From Paracoccus everestensis (GTDB lineage: Bacteria; Pseudomonadota; Alphaproteobacteria; Rhodobacterales; Rhodobacteraceae), in NCBI RefSeq assembly GCF_021491915.1, contig NZ_CP090836.1, positions 2,218,501 through 2,282,500 on the forward strand: a stretch of 64,000 nucleotides of DNA, written 5' to 3'. The position numbers were made by a program, and so were the translations under genes. The notes under the pieces were generated by a model, which worked only from the letters and a program-made list of their open reading frames with translations, was not told the DNA's origin and did no database searches. Positions 8,805 to 18,041 of the stretch are shown piece by piece (the stretch's first letter is position 1; every line of letters begins with the position of its first letter).

Positions 8805-9244
8805 TGCGCGACAGGTTCTGGGAACTGCCCCTGCCCCAATTGCAGCCCGACGAATGGGAAGCCCTGTGCGACGGCTGCGGCAAATGCTGCCTGAACAAGA
8901 TCGAATACGAGGATACGGGCGAACTGGCCTTCACCCGCGTGGCCTGCAAGCTGCTGGACGGCGACAAGTGCCAGTGCAGCAGCTATCCGAACCGCCACAA
9001 CTTTGTCCCCGACTGCGTCGTCCTGACCCCCCGCAAGCTGGCCGAGATCGCCTGGTGGCTTCCCGCCACCTGCGCCTATCGCCTGCGCCACGAAGGACGG
9101 CCGCTCTACAAGTGGCACCACCTGGTCTCGGGCGACCGCGAAACCGTCCACAGCGCCGGCGCCAGCGTCCGCGGCTGGACCGTCAGCGAGGTCACCGTCA
9201 GCGAGGAAGACTGGGAAGATTACATCATCGAGGACTTGTCCTGA
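8801..9244 (+). CDS. YcgN/UPF0260-family cysteine cluster protein
   Basis: 147 aa. Cys-rich N-terminal region CDGCGKCCLNK, then a Cys in RVACKLL and a C-x-C in KCQCSSYPN, with further Cys at VPDCVVL and PATCAYR, the YcgN (YkgJ-like) pattern that probably binds a zinc or iron-sulfur centre. Biochemical role is unknown. Two ATGs, 8801 and 8804, are possible; the first overlaps the end of ribF. High identity to this family makes the assignment safe although its function is not. Confidence 0.9.
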   Translation: MMRDRFWELPLPQLQPDEWEALCDGCGKCCLNKIEYEDTGELAFTRVACKLLDGDKCQCSSYPNRHNFVPDCVVLTPRKLAEIAWWLPATCAYRLRHEGRPLYKWHHLVSGDRETVHSAGASVRGWTVSEVTVSEEDWEDYIIEDLS

Positions 9245-9292
9245 CGCGGCAGCCGCAGCTTTTCGCATAACGGTCGACAAGGCGGCAGACGG

Positions 9293-9616
9293 CTAGCTTT
9301 CCTGCTGCCCCAGGCGTTCGAACCAGCCGGCATAGGGGGTATTCTTCACCATCCTGCGGTTCAAGTCCGGTGCGCCATCGTCCCACCAGACAGGCCCGCG
9401 CTCGCCCAGGGCGATCTTTGCTTCGTTCACGTCGCGATGCGCGCCGTCCTCGGCCGTCTTGTCGCCTGACATCCGCGCCGCCCCGACCGCCCGTCGCGCC
9501 GCCATCAGCGCCTTGACCAGCTGTTCACGTTCCGCATCGGGCAAATGGGGGTTTGCTGCCCGCCACAACCGACCGCGGACGACGATATAGCGATTGTCGG
9601 GCGTCAGGGGCGGCAT
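9293..9616 (-). CDS. Conserved hypothetical protein
   Basis: A 107-aa soluble protein beginning MPPLTPDNRYIVVRGRLWR. It is mostly helical and charged in the middle (EREQLVKALMAARRAVGAAR), ending with Trp-rich PVWWDDGAPDLNRR. The N-terminal block is a pattern I recognise from small conserved proteobacterial hypotheticals, with no known function. No cysteine motif, signal peptide or membrane segment is present. It stands alone between the YcgN-like gene (opposite strand) and tRNA-Asn. Confidence 0.7.
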   Translation of the reverse strand: MPPLTPDNRYIVVRGRLWRAANPHLPDAEREQLVKALMAARRAVGAARMSGDKTAEDGAHRDVNEAKIALGERGPVWWDDGAPDLNRRMVKNTPYAGWFERLGQQES

Positions 9617-9722
9617 TTAAAGCAGGCTTGGATGGATGTGCAATCTGCGCCAATGCCCAAGGCCGCGTCACGGTTCCACAAATGGATCGCAAGGCTTGGG
9701 GTAGCTGATCCTTTTAAGGATT

Positions 9723-9797
9723 TGGCTCCGGCGGTAGGGATCGAACCTACGACCAATTGATTAACAGTCAACTGCTCTACCGCTGAGCTACGCCGGA
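9723..9797 (-). tRNA. tRNA-Asn(GTT)
   Basis: A 75-nt cloverleaf with encoded CCA on the minus strand. Acceptor TCCGGCG pairs with CGCCGGA, the anticodon loop sits in TTGACTGTTAATCAA (anticodon GTT), and the T-loop is GGTTCGATCC. Confidence 0.97.
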
Positions 9798-9856
9798 ACA
9801 CGGGGGCCGTATAGCAATGGCACGGGGGGGCGTCCAGAGGGGGAAGAACGATTTTT

Positions 9857-10717
9857 TCACAAAGACACGAATCGGGTCTTCGCACCCAGCACATCAAGCG
9901 GGACCACTGCGCCAAGGTCGCTCAGGGCCAGCAGATGCGCCAGGACGTTGCGGGCGGCGGCGGGCATCAGCGCCGGGGCCACCTCATAGATACGGGCCGC
10001 AAGCGAGGCGGCATCCGCTGGGCCGTCGCGCAGCGCGGTCAGGATCTGGGCGCTGCGTTGGCGGCGGTGGGCGGCTAGGTCGGACAGGCGGGCCTGCGGG
10101 TCCGTTATGGCCTCGCCATGGGCGGGCAGAAGGCGCCGGGGCTGGTGTTGCGCCAGCCGGTCGAGCGAACGCAGGTAATCCGCCAGATCGCCGTCGGGCG
10201 GCGAGATGATGGTCGAGGACCAGCCCATCACCACGTCGCCGCAAAAAATCTGGTCGTCCCACAGCAGGCTGACATGGCCGCCGGAATGTCCGGGCGTGTG
10301 CAGGGCTGTCAGGTGCCAGCCGTCCCCCTCGATCACCTGCCCGTCGCGCAGGACGATGTCGGGCGCGAACGACAGGTCCAGCCCCTCGCCTCCGCCCACG
10401 CCTTCATCCGCCAGCCGCCGCATCATCGGGGATCGCCCCGACAGCGCGCCGCCAAAGGCCAGGACCGGCGCCCCCGTCATCTGCGACAGGCGTGGCGCGC
10501 CCGCGCTGTGGTCCAGATGGGCGTGGGTGACGATGATGTGGCTGATCCGGCCCTGCCCCGCTTCCGCGATCGCCGCCAGGTGGCCGGGATGGTCGGGGCC
10601 GGGGTCGATCACCGCGACATCCCTGCCGCCCAGCAGAAAGGTCGTCGTCCCCGGCCCGGTCAGCGGCGAGGGGTTCGGGGCCAGGATGCGCAGGGGGTCT
10701 TTCGTCCGTTCGTCCAT
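9857..10717 (-). CDS. MBL-fold metallo-hydrolase
   Basis: 286 aa. The metallo-beta-lactamase zinc motifs are complete: THAHLDHSAG (HxHxDH), HTPGHSGGH, CGDVVMGW and a final LPAHGEAI. The C-terminal 80 residues form a helical winged-helix-like tail (LAAHRRQRSAQILTALRDGP) as in LACTB2/glyoxalase II-like hydrolases. Likely a cytosolic thioester or phosphodiester hydrolase; the substrate is unknown. The start at 10717 (MDERTKDPL) leaves 34 bp to the divergent kinase gene; an upstream in-frame ATG would overlap it. Confidence 0.88.
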   Translation of the reverse strand: MDERTKDPLRILAPNPSPLTGPGTTTFLLGGRDVAVIDPGPDHPGHLAAIAEAGQGRISHIIVTHAHLDHSAGAPRLSQMTGAPVLAFGGALSGRSPMMRRLADEGVGGGEGLDLSFAPDIVLRDGQVIEGDGWHLTALHTPGHSGGHVSLLWDDQIFCGDVVMGWSSTIISPPDGDLADYLRSLDRLAQHQPRRLLPAHGEAITDPQARLSDLAAHRRQRSAQILTALRDGPADAASLAARIYEVAPALMPAAARNVLAHLLALSDLGAVVPLDVLGAKTRFVSL

Positions 10718-10751
10718 GTCATTAGCCTTAGCACGACAGGCAGGGGTTTCC

Positions 10752-12092
10752 ATGGCAAACCAGGCAGAGGGCGGCTGGCTCAAGGGGTTTCTGCCGCGCG
10801 GGCTTTACGGGCGCGCGGCCCTGATCCTGTTCCTGCCGGTCGTGGTCGTCATGCTGGTGGTCAGCGTCATGTTCCTGCAACGCCATTTCGAAGGCGTGAC
10901 CCGGCAGATGACCACCAGCATGGCGCGCGAACTGGCCTTTGTCGCGGCGCGAATCGACCGCGCCGGCGGCCAGCGGGATGCGGGCCGCGAAATCGCCGTG
11001 CCTCTGGAAGTGACCATCGGTATGCCCACCGGCAGCCAAGAAGGCGACAGCCGCCTTTTCTATGACTTCTCGGGGCGCGTGGTGATCGAGGTCTTGCGCG
11101 AAACGCTGGGCAATATCCGCGCCATCGATCTGGCAAGCGACGACAAGCGGGTGATCGTCACGGTGGACGGCGCGGCCGGTCCCTATACGCTGGCCTTCGA
11201 CCGGCGCAGGGTCAGCGCGTCCAACCCGCATCAACTGCTGGTGCTGATGGTCTTCACCTCGCTGCTGATGACCGGGATCGCCACGGTGTTCCTGCGCAAC
11301 CAGTTGCGCCCGATCCGCCGCTTGGCCGAGGCGGCCGAGGAATACGGCAAGGGCCGGATGGCGCCCTATCGCCCGTCCGGCGCGTCCGAGGTGCGCAGCG
11401 CCGGCACGGCATTTCTGGATATGCGCAACCGGCTGGAACGCCAGAACGAGCAGCGCAAGCTGATGCTGTCGGGGATCAGCCACGACCTGCGCACGCCCCT
11501 GACCCGGCTGCGGCTTGGCCTGTCGATGATGTCCTCTGACCAGCCGGTGGATGACGAGGAAATCGAGGCGATGGAGGCCGACATCGCGGAAATGAACCGC
11601 ATGGTCGATGCCTTTCTGGATTATGCCCGCAACGACGCGCAGGACAGCCCGCCCGAGCCGACCCCGGTTGCCGAGTTCATGGACGCCATCGTGGCCGATG
11701 CGCAGCGGGCGGGCCAGCGGGTGACGCTGCGCAGCCTGGACGGCGACCGGGCGGGGCGCGCGACGTTCCGCCCCGACACGCTGCGCCGCGCCCTGGAAAA
11801 CCTGCTGGGCAACGCCGCGCGATACGGCACCCGCGCCGAACTGGATGCGACCCTTGGTCCGCGCAGCCTGCGCATCGGGGTCGAGGATGACGGCCCCGGC
11901 ATCCCTGACGACAGCGTGGATGCGGCGATGCGGCCCTTTACCCGCCTGGATCCGGCACGCGGGCAAGGCGGGGGCGCGGGTCTTGGCTTGGCGATTGCTG
12001 CGGATGTCGCACGCGCCCATGGCGGGCAGTTGCGGCTGGGCCGAGGGCAGCGGCTGGGCGGGCTGCGGGCCGAAATCGTCATCCCGCGATAG
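10752..12092 (+). CDS. EnvZ-type sensor histidine kinase
   Basis: 446 aa. Two membrane spans (about residues 18-38 and 158-180) bracket a periplasmic sensor of about 115 residues. A HAMP linker, then HisKA with SGISHDLRTPLTRLRLG (phospho-acceptor His 244) follow. The HATPase domain has N-box ENLLGNAARYG, G1 DDGPGIPDD and G2 GGGAGLGLAIA. It senses an envelope or osmotic signal and phosphorylates an OmpR-class regulator. That partner would be expected just upstream, but an opposite-strand hydrolase is there instead and no regulator gene is visible in the window. Confidence 0.9.
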   Translation: MANQAEGGWLKGFLPRGLYGRAALILFLPVVVVMLVVSVMFLQRHFEGVTRQMTTSMARELAFVAARIDRAGGQRDAGREIAVPLEVTIGMPTGSQEGDSRLFYDFSGRVVIEVLRETLGNIRAIDLASDDKRVIVTVDGAAGPYTLAFDRRRVSASNPHQLLVLMVFTSLLMTGIATVFLRNQLRPIRRLAEAAEEYGKGRMAPYRPSGASEVRSAGTAFLDMRNRLERQNEQRKLMLSGISHDLRTPLTRLRLGLSMMSSDQPVDDEEIEAMEADIAEMNRMVDAFLDYARNDAQDSPPEPTPVAEFMDAIVADAQRAGQRVTLRSLDGDRAGRATFRPDTLRRALENLLGNAARYGTRAELDATLGPRSLRIGVEDDGPGIPDDSVDAAMRPFTRLDPARGQGGGAGLGLAIAADVARAHGGQLRLGRGQRLGGLRAEIVIPR

Positions 12093-12127
12093 GCCGGGCG
12101 GAAATAGCTGGCATTTTGCGCGTCATA

Positions 12128-12156
12128 TTGAATGCGGGGGGCCACAGCCCTAGATT
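12128..12156 (+). promoter_or_regulatory. Candidate sigma70-like promoter of lon
   Basis: TTGAAT (12128-12133), a 17-nt spacer and TAGATT (12151-12156) lie 66 bp before the lon ATG in the only gap between the kinase gene and lon. I could not see a convincing sigma32 heat-shock element. Confidence 0.45.
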
Positions 12157-12221
12157 GACGAAACGCAGGGGCCGTGTGCCGCCATGACGGGGCCACGGCT
12201 TCGGGCAGAAAGGAACGCCTA

Positions 12222-14639
12222 ATGAACGAATTTGCATCTTCGACCTATCCGGTGCTGCCGCTGCGCGACATCGTGGTCTTTCCGCACATGATCGTTCCGC
12301 TGTTCGTGGGCCGCGAAAAATCGGTCCGCGCCTTGGAAGCCGTGATGGAATCGGACAGCCCGATCCTGCTTGCCGCGCAAAAGGACGCTTCGGTCGATGA
12401 ACCCGCGGAAGACGGCATCTTTCGCGCCGGTGTGCTGGCCAATGTGCTGCAACTGCTGAAGCTGCCCGACGGCACCGTCAAGGTGCTGGTGGAAGGGCGC
12501 GAACGCGTCCAGATCACCGAATTTGTCCCCAACGACGATCACTTCGAAGCGACCGCCATCATCCTGGACGAAACGCCCGGCGATTCCGCCACCGTGACCG
12601 CCCTTGTCCGCACCGTGGCCGAGGAGTTCGAGCGTTACGTCAAGGTCCGCAAGAACATCCCCGAGGAGGTCGTCTCCGCCGTGGCCGAGGCGAAGGAACC
12701 CGGCAAGCTGGCCGACCTGGTCGCGGGCCACATGGGCATCGCATTGGACCGCAAGCAGGATTTGCTCGACACGCTGGACGTGGCCGAACGTCTGGAAAAG
12801 GTCTATGCCGCGATGCAGGGCGAGATGTCCGTCCTGCAGGTGGAAAAGAAGATCAAGTCCCGCGTCAAGACCCAGATGGAGAAGACGCAGCGCGAGTATT
12901 ACCTGAATGAGCAGATGAAGGCCATTCAGAAGGAACTGGGCGACGGCGAGGACGGCCAGAACGAGATTGCCGAGCTTGAGGAAAAGATCGCCAAGACCAA
13001 GTTCAGCAAGGAAGCCCGCGACAAGGCGGAAGCCGAGCTGAAGAAGCTCAAGTCGATGTCACCGATGTCGGCCGAGGCTACGGTCAGCCGCAACTACCTC
13101 GACTGGCTGCTGGCCCTTCCCTGGGGCGTGAAGTCGCGCACCCGCAAGGATCTGGTCGCCGCCGAAAAGGTGCTGGACGCCGATCACTATGGCCTGGAAA
13201 AGGTCAAGGAACGGATCGTCGAATACCTGGCCGTCCAGACCCGCAGCCAGAAGCTGAAAGGCCCGATCCTGTGCCTCGTCGGCCCTCCGGGCGTCGGCAA
13301 GACCTCGCTCGGCCGTTCGGTCGCCAAGGCGACGGGACGCGAGTTCATCCGCATTTCGCTGGGCGGCGTGCGTGACGAATCGGAAATCCGCGGCCACCGC
13401 CGGACCTATATCGGCTCGATGCCGGGCAAGATCATCCAGGCCCTGAAAAAGGCCAAGACGACCAACCCCCTCATCCTGCTGGATGAGATCGACAAGATGG
13501 GCCAGGATTTCCGCGGCGATCCTGCAAGCGCGATGCTCGAGGTGCTGGATCCCGAACAGAACGCGACCTTCGTGGACCACTATCTGGAAGTGGAATACGA
13601 CCTGTCGAACGTGATGTTCGTGACCACGGCCAACAGCTATAATATGCCGGGGCCGCTGCTGGACCGGATGGAGATCATCAGCCTGTCCGGCTATACCGAG
13701 GACGAAAAGCGCGAGATCGCGCGCCAGCACCTGCTGCCCAAGCAGATCGCGGCGAATGGGTTGCGCAAGGGCGAATTCGAGGTGACGGACGACGCGCTGA
13801 CCCACATGGTCCGCTATTACACGCGGGAAGCCGGGGTGCGTTCGCTGGAACGCGAGATCGCCAAGCTGGCCCGCAAGGCCGTGACCGAGATCCTGAAGGG
13901 TCAGGTCGAGTCCGTGACGGTCGATGCCGCCAAGGCCGAGGAATACCTGGGCGTGCGCCGCCATCGTTACGGCCTGGCCGAGAAAGAGGACCAGATCGGC
14001 GTGGTAACGGGCCTGGCCTGGACCTCGGTCGGGGGTGACCTTCTGCAGATCGAGGCGCTGCGCCTGCCGGGCAAGGGCCGGATGAAGACGACCGGGAAGC
14101 TGGGCGACGTGATGAAGGAATCGATCGACGCGGCATCCAGCTTCGTTCGTTCGATCTCGCCGGAAATCGGGGTGAAGCCCCCGGAATTCGACAAGCGCGA
14201 CATCCACGTCCACGTGCCGGAAGGGGCGACGCCCAAGGACGGACCGTCGGCAGGCATCGCCATGGTGACCAGCGTCGTGTCGGTGATGACCGGCATCCCG
14301 GTCCGCAAGGACGTGGCCATGACGGGCGAGGTGACGCTGCGCGGCAACGTGCTGGCCATCGGCGGCTTGAAGGAAAAGCTGCTGGCGGCATTGCGTGGGG
14401 GCATCAAGACGGTGATGATCCCAGCCGACAACGAAAAGGATCTGGCCGAGATCCCGGACAATGTCAAAACCGGCCTGACCATCATCCCGGTCAGCAATGT
14501 CCGCGAGGTGCTGAAGCATGCCCTGGTGCGGATGCCCGAACCCGTTGAATGGGACGAGGCCGCCGAGGAAGCCGCCGAGGCCGCAAGGACTGCCGCCATG
14601 CGGGACGATCGATCCGCCGGTGGGGCCGTCGCACATTAA
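12222..14639 (+). CDS. lon: ATP-dependent Lon protease
   Basis: A 805-aa cytosolic AAA+ serine protease that degrades misfolded and regulatory proteins. The N-terminal LON substrate-binding domain starts [13 protein letters not shown]. The ATPase has Walker [10 protein letters not shown] (Lys about 360) and Walker [12 protein letters not shown]. The protease domain has the Ser-Lys dyad, with Ser 676 in DGPSAGIAM and the Lys in [10 protein letters not shown]. Length and spacing match E. coli Lon. The start is set by AGAAAGGA 8 nt upstream. The acidic, Ala-rich last 35 residues are a common alphaproteobacterial extension. Confidence 0.98.
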   Translation: MNEFASSTYPVLPLRDIVVFPHMIVPLFVGREKSVRALEAVMESDSPILLAAQKDASVDEPAEDGIFRAGVLANVLQLLKLPDGTVKVLVEGRERVQITEFVPNDDHFEATAIILDETPGDSATVTALVRTVAEEFERYVKVRKNIPEEVVSAVAEAKEPGKLADLVAGHMGIALDRKQDLLDTLDVAERLEKVYAAMQGEMSVLQVEKKIKSRVKTQMEKTQREYYLNEQMKAIQKELGDGEDGQNEIAELEEKIAKTKFSKEARDKAEAELKKLKSMSPMSAEATVSRNYLDWLLALPWGVKSRTRKDLVAAEKVLDADHYGLEKVKERIVEYLAVQTRSQKLKGPILCLVGPPGVGKTSLGRSVAKATGREFIRISLGGVRDESEIRGHRRTYIGSMPGKIIQALKKAKTTNPLILLDEIDKMGQDFRGDPASAMLEVLDPEQNATFVDHYLEVEYDLSNVMFVTTANSYNMPGPLLDRMEIISLSGYTEDEKREIARQHLLPKQIAANGLRKGEFEVTDDALTHMVRYYTREAGVRSLEREIAKLARKAVTEILKGQVESVTVDAAKAEEYLGVRRHRYGLAEKEDQIGVVTGLAWTSVGGDLLQIEALRLPGKGRMKTTGKLGDVMKESIDAASSFVRSISPEIGVKPPEFDKRDIHVHVPEGATPKDGPSAGIAMVTSVVSVMTGIPVRKDVAMTGEVTLRGNVLAIGGLKEKLLAALRGGIKTVMIPADNEKDLAEIPDNVKTGLTIIPVSNVREVLKHALVRMPEPVEWDEAAEEAAEAARTAAMRDDRSAGGAVAH

Positions 14640-14648
14640 ACAATCAAG

Positions 14649-14676
14649 CAGGGCCGGGTAACACCGGCCCTGTTTT
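14649..14676 (+). terminator. Intrinsic terminator of lon
   Basis: CAGGGCCGG (14649-14657) pairs with CCGGCCCTG (14664-14672) around a 6-nt loop, followed by TTTT. Confidence 0.9.
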
Positions 14677-14738
14677 CATTGGATGTGCCGATCCATGAAT
14701 CGCGCCCTAAGTCCTAGCCGTTACACCATGGTCATCCG

Positions 14739-15137
14739 ATGAAACCTGCTGTCGTCCTTGCCCTTGCCACACTGGCCTTGTCCGCCGCCCCGGCCTGGGC
14801 TGCCGATCCCCTGGCGGGCACCTGGCGCACCCAGCCCGGCAAGGATGGCGGCTTCGGCCATGTCGAAATCCTCCCCTGCGGCGAGGGCCTGTGCGGCACC
14901 GTGGTTCGCACATTCGACGCTGCGGGCCACGCGGTCGCGGCTAGCGACCTGGGCGCGTCAGTCCTGGCCGATGTCCTGCCCACAGGCGGCGGCACCTATG
15001 GCAAGGGACGCATCACCAACCCGGAAACCGGACGCGGCTATACGGCGCGCTTGACGCTGCGCGGGGATCTTCTGGATGTCGGGGGATGCGTGATGATGAT
15101 CTGCCGCAATGCCGGGACGTGGCGGCGGGTGAGGTAA
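14739..15137 (+). CDS. Secreted DUF2147 protein
   Basis: 132 aa. Signal peptide MKPAVVLALATLALSAAPAWA, then a DUF2147-type domain starting DPLAGTWRTQPGKDGGFGHV, with the expected Cys pairs (LPCGEGLCG and GGCVMMIC) that probably form periplasmic disulfides. The domain is predicted to be a small beta-barrel; function unknown. A diverged paralogue lies at 52467-52850. It is the last chromosomal gene before attL: before insertion, tRNA-Ala would have followed about 50 bp downstream. Confidence 0.82.
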   Translation: MKPAVVLALATLALSAAPAWAADPLAGTWRTQPGKDGGFGHVEILPCGEGLCGTVVRTFDAAGHAVAASDLGASVLADVLPTGGGTYGKGRITNPETGRGYTARLTLRGDLLDVGGCVMMICRNAGTWRRVR

Positions 15138-15184
15138 ACACCATCGCCGCGGCGCAGGCCGAACGCTTGAAAATGCGGGAGGAT

Positions 15185-15200
15185 TTTGGTGGAGCCAAGG
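15185..15200. repeat. attL core (16-bp direct repeat)
   Basis: TTTGGTGGAGCCAAGG, identical to 35275-35290. It duplicates the 3' end of tRNA-Ala(GGC) without the rest of the gene, as expected for the tRNA-distal junction after site-specific integration. Confidence 0.92.
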
Positions 15201-15214
15201 TCCACCTAAGTCTA

Positions 15215-15340
15215 GTCCAGTAGCGTCCGAAGCGATCTAATATCCCCATGTTTCTGCTGGTTTCGCTTGCGAGCCTCGTCCAGTAGCGTCTATTGTTACC
15301 CCAAGAAATCCCGTGCGATGCGTGGGGTAATGCGTGGGGG
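15215..15340. repeat. Left-arm integrase-binding-like repeats
   Basis: GTCCAGTAGCGTC occurs at 15215-15227 and 15278-15290. CGTCCGAAGCGATC (15224-15237) recurs with one change at 35166-35179. CGTGGGGT-NNN-GCGTGGGG (15321-15339) recurs at 35200-35218. The last pair overlaps the start region of the integrase gene, which suggests arm-type sites that also autoregulate int. Confidence 0.6.
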
Positions 15341-15345
15341 TAGCG

Positions 15346-16524
15346 GTGGCGAAGCCGAAGAACGGACTGACAGCGCTGTTCGTGAAGAACGTGGCGGAGC
15401 CCGGCAAATACGGCGACGGCCACGGGCTCTACCTAATCGTCGGTCCCAATGGTTCGAAGAGGTGGGAGCAACGCCTGACCATCCAGGGCAAGCGGTGCGA
15501 CTGCGGCCATGGTTCGGTATCCCTGGTCAGCTTGGCCACGGCCCGAGAGAAGGCCATCGACTTTCGGCGCATTGCCCGCGCCGGCGGCGACCCCAGAAGA
15601 GGCGATGACCGCGCCGCCATTCCGACATTCGAAGTTGCTGCCCGCGTGGTCCATGGTGAGTTGCTCAGCACTTGGAGCAACGAGAAGCACCGGCAGGATT
15701 TCATCAACTCTCTCGAGATGTATGCCTTCCCGAAAATCGGCACAGTCCCGGTGTCCGAGGTCGGCTCCTCCGAGATGCTGAAAGTGCTGTCGCCGATCTG
15801 GACGATCAAGCACGAGACTGCCCGGCGCGTCTTCCAGAGAATGGAGACAGTCTTGAAATGGGCGGCGGCAAAAGAATGGCGTGACGGGACACCCGGTGAT
15901 GTCACCCTCAAGGGGTTGCCGAAGGTTCGAAGGGTCAAGGCTAACAGGAAGGCCCTGCCCTATTCCCAGGTGCCGGAAATGGTGAAGGAGCTGCGTGCCT
16001 CAAGTGCAATGCTGCAAACCAAGCTGTGCCTCGAATTCATCATCCTGACCGCCACCAGATCGGCCGAGACAAGGTATGCCCGCTGGCCGGAATTCAACCT
16101 GGGCGAGGCGACGTGGACCATCCCTAAAGAGAGGACCAAGATGCGCCGTGACCATACGGTGCCCCTGCCCCCTCGGGCAGTTCAGATCCTCAAGGAAGCA
16201 CAAAGCCTCTTCGGCACGAGCGCGTTTGTATTCCCCGGCGGCCGCAAGGACCGGCCATTGTCTGACGTGGTCCTCTCAGGTCGCGTGAAAGACATGGGCT
16301 ATGACGTGACCGTTCATGGCTTCCGCACGTCATTTCGGACTTGGACTCAAGAGCGGACGAACTTCCCCCGAGAAATCTGCGAGGCCGCGTTGGCTCACCT
16401 TGTCGGCGATGAAGTCGAGCGGGCATATGCTCGTTCGGACCTGCTGGAGAAGCGCCGCGAGCTGATGGAGGCTTGGGCCGATTACCTGGCAGCGGATCGC
16501 AGGAAGGTGGTGCGCATTGGCTGA
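15346..16524 (+). CDS. Tyrosine-type site-specific integrase
   Basis: 392 aa. The N-terminal arm-binding domain (DUF4102-like, LTALFVKNVAEPGKYGDGHG, residues 8-27) is followed by a core-binding SAM-like domain and the catalytic domain. Catalytic residues: Arg 238 in TATRSAE, His 324 and Arg 327 in HGFRTSFRTW, His 351 in LAHLVGD and nucleophile Tyr 361 in ERAYARSD. It would recombine attP with the tRNA-Ala 3' end. GTG 15346 (MAKPKNGL) is preferred to GTG 15334. It sits beside attL, at the end of the island away from the tRNA. Confidence 0.93.
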   Translation: MAKPKNGLTALFVKNVAEPGKYGDGHGLYLIVGPNGSKRWEQRLTIQGKRCDCGHGSVSLVSLATAREKAIDFRRIARAGGDPRRGDDRAAIPTFEVAARVVHGELLSTWSNEKHRQDFINSLEMYAFPKIGTVPVSEVGSSEMLKVLSPIWTIKHETARRVFQRMETVLKWAAAKEWRDGTPGDVTLKGLPKVRRVKANRKALPYSQVPEMVKELRASSAMLQTKLCLEFIILTATRSAETRYARWPEFNLGEATWTIPKERTKMRRDHTVPLPPRAVQILKEAQSLFGTSAFVFPGGRKDRPLSDVVLSGRVKDMGYDVTVHGFRTSFRTWTQERTNFPREICEAALAHLVGDEVERAYARSDLLEKRRELMEAWADYLAADRRKVVRIG

Positions 16525-17386
16525 TGAAGTGAGCAAGCGCAGTTCTGCCCTAGATGGTGCGCTGGGCAGAGTAACCCGCAGGCAGGACTTTATTCCTCCA
16601 CCGGCTTACCCTGCCGACGATGCTCGAACCTTTGCAGCACGGATTGAGGCGCAAGCCAACGCAGAAATGAAGGCTCGATCGGTCATTTATGCGGCGGTAT
16701 CGAAGTGGGCTGGTGTGCCCGTTGAGCCCGGTGGAAAAATACCAGTTGTCCGCAATGGCCAGATTGTTGAGTGGCGAGGGGCGCTTCTTTCAGATCCAAT
16801 CGAGCCTATCCTGAGGGCTGCTAGGTTGGCGCCAGTGTCGAGCTTGAAGACCGAGAAAGGGCAACTGGAGAGGCTTCTCGATGCCATGGAGAGCGTTCGT
16901 CGAGGAATGGAGGAACTAGATCGGGAATTCGGCCTGACGCTCCGCCGGTCATGGGATTCATGGGAGCGCGGCGCAGGTGAGCCTGTCGACATTGTCCACG
17001 CTCTCGGTATCCGGGAGGCACTGAACGTGTCGCTTCATGGCATGATGCTAAATATCCGTCAGCGGCTGAGTGACATTGACGAAGAACTGAGGCTGCAGTC
17101 ATCCAGAAAAGGAAGACCCCCGCTTCGCCCAGCGTATGAGGCGGCAAGGGAGTTTGCACTTCTTTATACCATGGTCACCGGCAAGCGGCCGACGTGCAGT
17201 GTGAGCGACAGCATGGTGTCTGGCGAGTTTGCACCTGCGCTTCGTGACTTGTTCGACGTTTTCGGATGGACTGACATTCGCGGCCCTGGCAACGCGGCCG
17301 TTGAAGCCATCACGGACGAGCATCTCCTCACCTACGAAACCCCACAAAAGGGAATTTTTGGCGGACTTTTGGGGTTGGGGCAATAA
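16517..17386 (+). CDS. Island protein of unknown function, overlaps int
   Basis: 289 aa, not recognised. It starts at TTG 16517 (or GTG 16529), overlapping the last 8 bases of int, so the two are probably co-translated. No signal peptide or membrane span is visible. A charged, helix-rich middle (EKGQLERLLDAMESVRRG, then REALNVSLHGMMLNIRQRL) suggests an all-alpha or coiled-coil protein, and the end, KGIFGGLLGLGQ, is Gly-rich and hydrophobic. Base composition is clearly lower in GC than the core. The location next to int could imply a role in excision or element maintenance, but that is only positional. Confidence 0.6.
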   Translation: MADEVSKRSSALDGALGRVTRRQDFIPPPAYPADDARTFAARIEAQANAEMKARSVIYAAVSKWAGVPVEPGGKIPVVRNGQIVEWRGALLSDPIEPILRAARLAPVSSLKTEKGQLERLLDAMESVRRGMEELDREFGLTLRRSWDSWERGAGEPVDIVHALGIREALNVSLHGMMLNIRQRLSDIDEELRLQSSRKGRPPLRPAYEAAREFALLYTMVTGKRPTCSVSDSMVSGEFAPALRDLFDVFGWTDIRGPGNAAVEAITDEHLLTYETPQKGIFGGLLGLGQ

Positions 17387-17748
17387 TTGCAACATCCAAC
17401 AGCGTCCGCCAAGTTCGCTACAGGTCCATGATCGACCATCTACCAGAGCGGGGAGGTTATCCACATAAACCCGACCGCAGTGCAGCTAAAGCAATTGAAA
17501 CTGCTATGGGAGATGGAGAATCATAGACGTGTAAGGACGGCACATCGTCTTGTGGGGTCCGCAACCCCTGACTACCACGAAAGGGACTGCGGACCAGGTT
17601 GGAAGAAGTTTAGCTGCTCGCTTCCAATCCCTTCCTAACACCGCCGTGGCTCTTGCGTCCACGGAAAAGCGAAGTCCTGCACAGCCGTCGGCTGTGCAGT
17701 CTCTCAACTTGCCCGGCTTCTGCCGGGTGGAATGGAAGGACTCCTGGT
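17387..17748. other. Intergenic control region before alpA
   Basis: 362 bp with no gene seen. It carries three palindromic structures: GTCCGCA/TGCGGAC (17557-17563 with 17588-17594), a perfect 10-bp-stem hairpin CTGCACAGCC/GGCTGTGCAG (17677-17699) and CCCGGC/GCCGGG (17712-17727). It separates int and its partner from the replication module and is the likely site of regulator binding and promoters. Confidence 0.45.
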
Positions 17749-17934
17749 GTGACGAAATTGCTCCGCCTCCCCGCCGTTATCGAGGTAACCGGCCTCGGCC
17801 GCTCGACCATCTATGCCCAGATCGCTGATGGAAAATTTCCCGCCCCCGTAAAGCTCGGGGTTCGCGCCGTCGGCTGGCCTGAAACTGCCATCATCGACTG
17901 GCTGAACACCCGCCCCAGCGCGGCAGCCGCGTAA
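17749..17934 (+). CDS. AlpA-family helix-turn-helix regulator
   Basis: A 61-aa MerR-like DNA-binding protein. The fold pattern is clear: LLRLPAVIEVTGLGRSTIYA forms the HTH (residues 4-23), then the wing IADGKFPAPVKLGVRAVGWP and a closing helix IIDWLNTRP. In P4-like elements AlpA controls int expression and excision. GTG 17749 is chosen because AAGGA lies 9 nt upstream; longer frames run through the hairpin region and have no such motif. It heads the rightward replication module. Confidence 0.85.
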   Translation: MTKLLRLPAVIEVTGLGRSTIYAQIADGKFPAPVKLGVRAVGWPETAIIDWLNTRPSAAAA

Positions 17935-18041
17935 CGAAACCGCCACCCCTCGGCAAGGGTGACGGTGCATTCGTTAGGCGGTATTGGGGTACCGAAAACA
18001 TAGCGCACAGCGCCCTTGCCTGCAATAGCAGAGGCAAGGAT

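Noticed and set aside
13059..14636. 525-codon minus-strand frame
   Set aside because: Antisense to lon, which has all catalytic residues; the frame has no domain and a His/Gln/Arg-rich composition.
15138..15184. Excisionase or other small gene left of attL
   Set aside because: Only 47 bp remain and the frame has no start signal.
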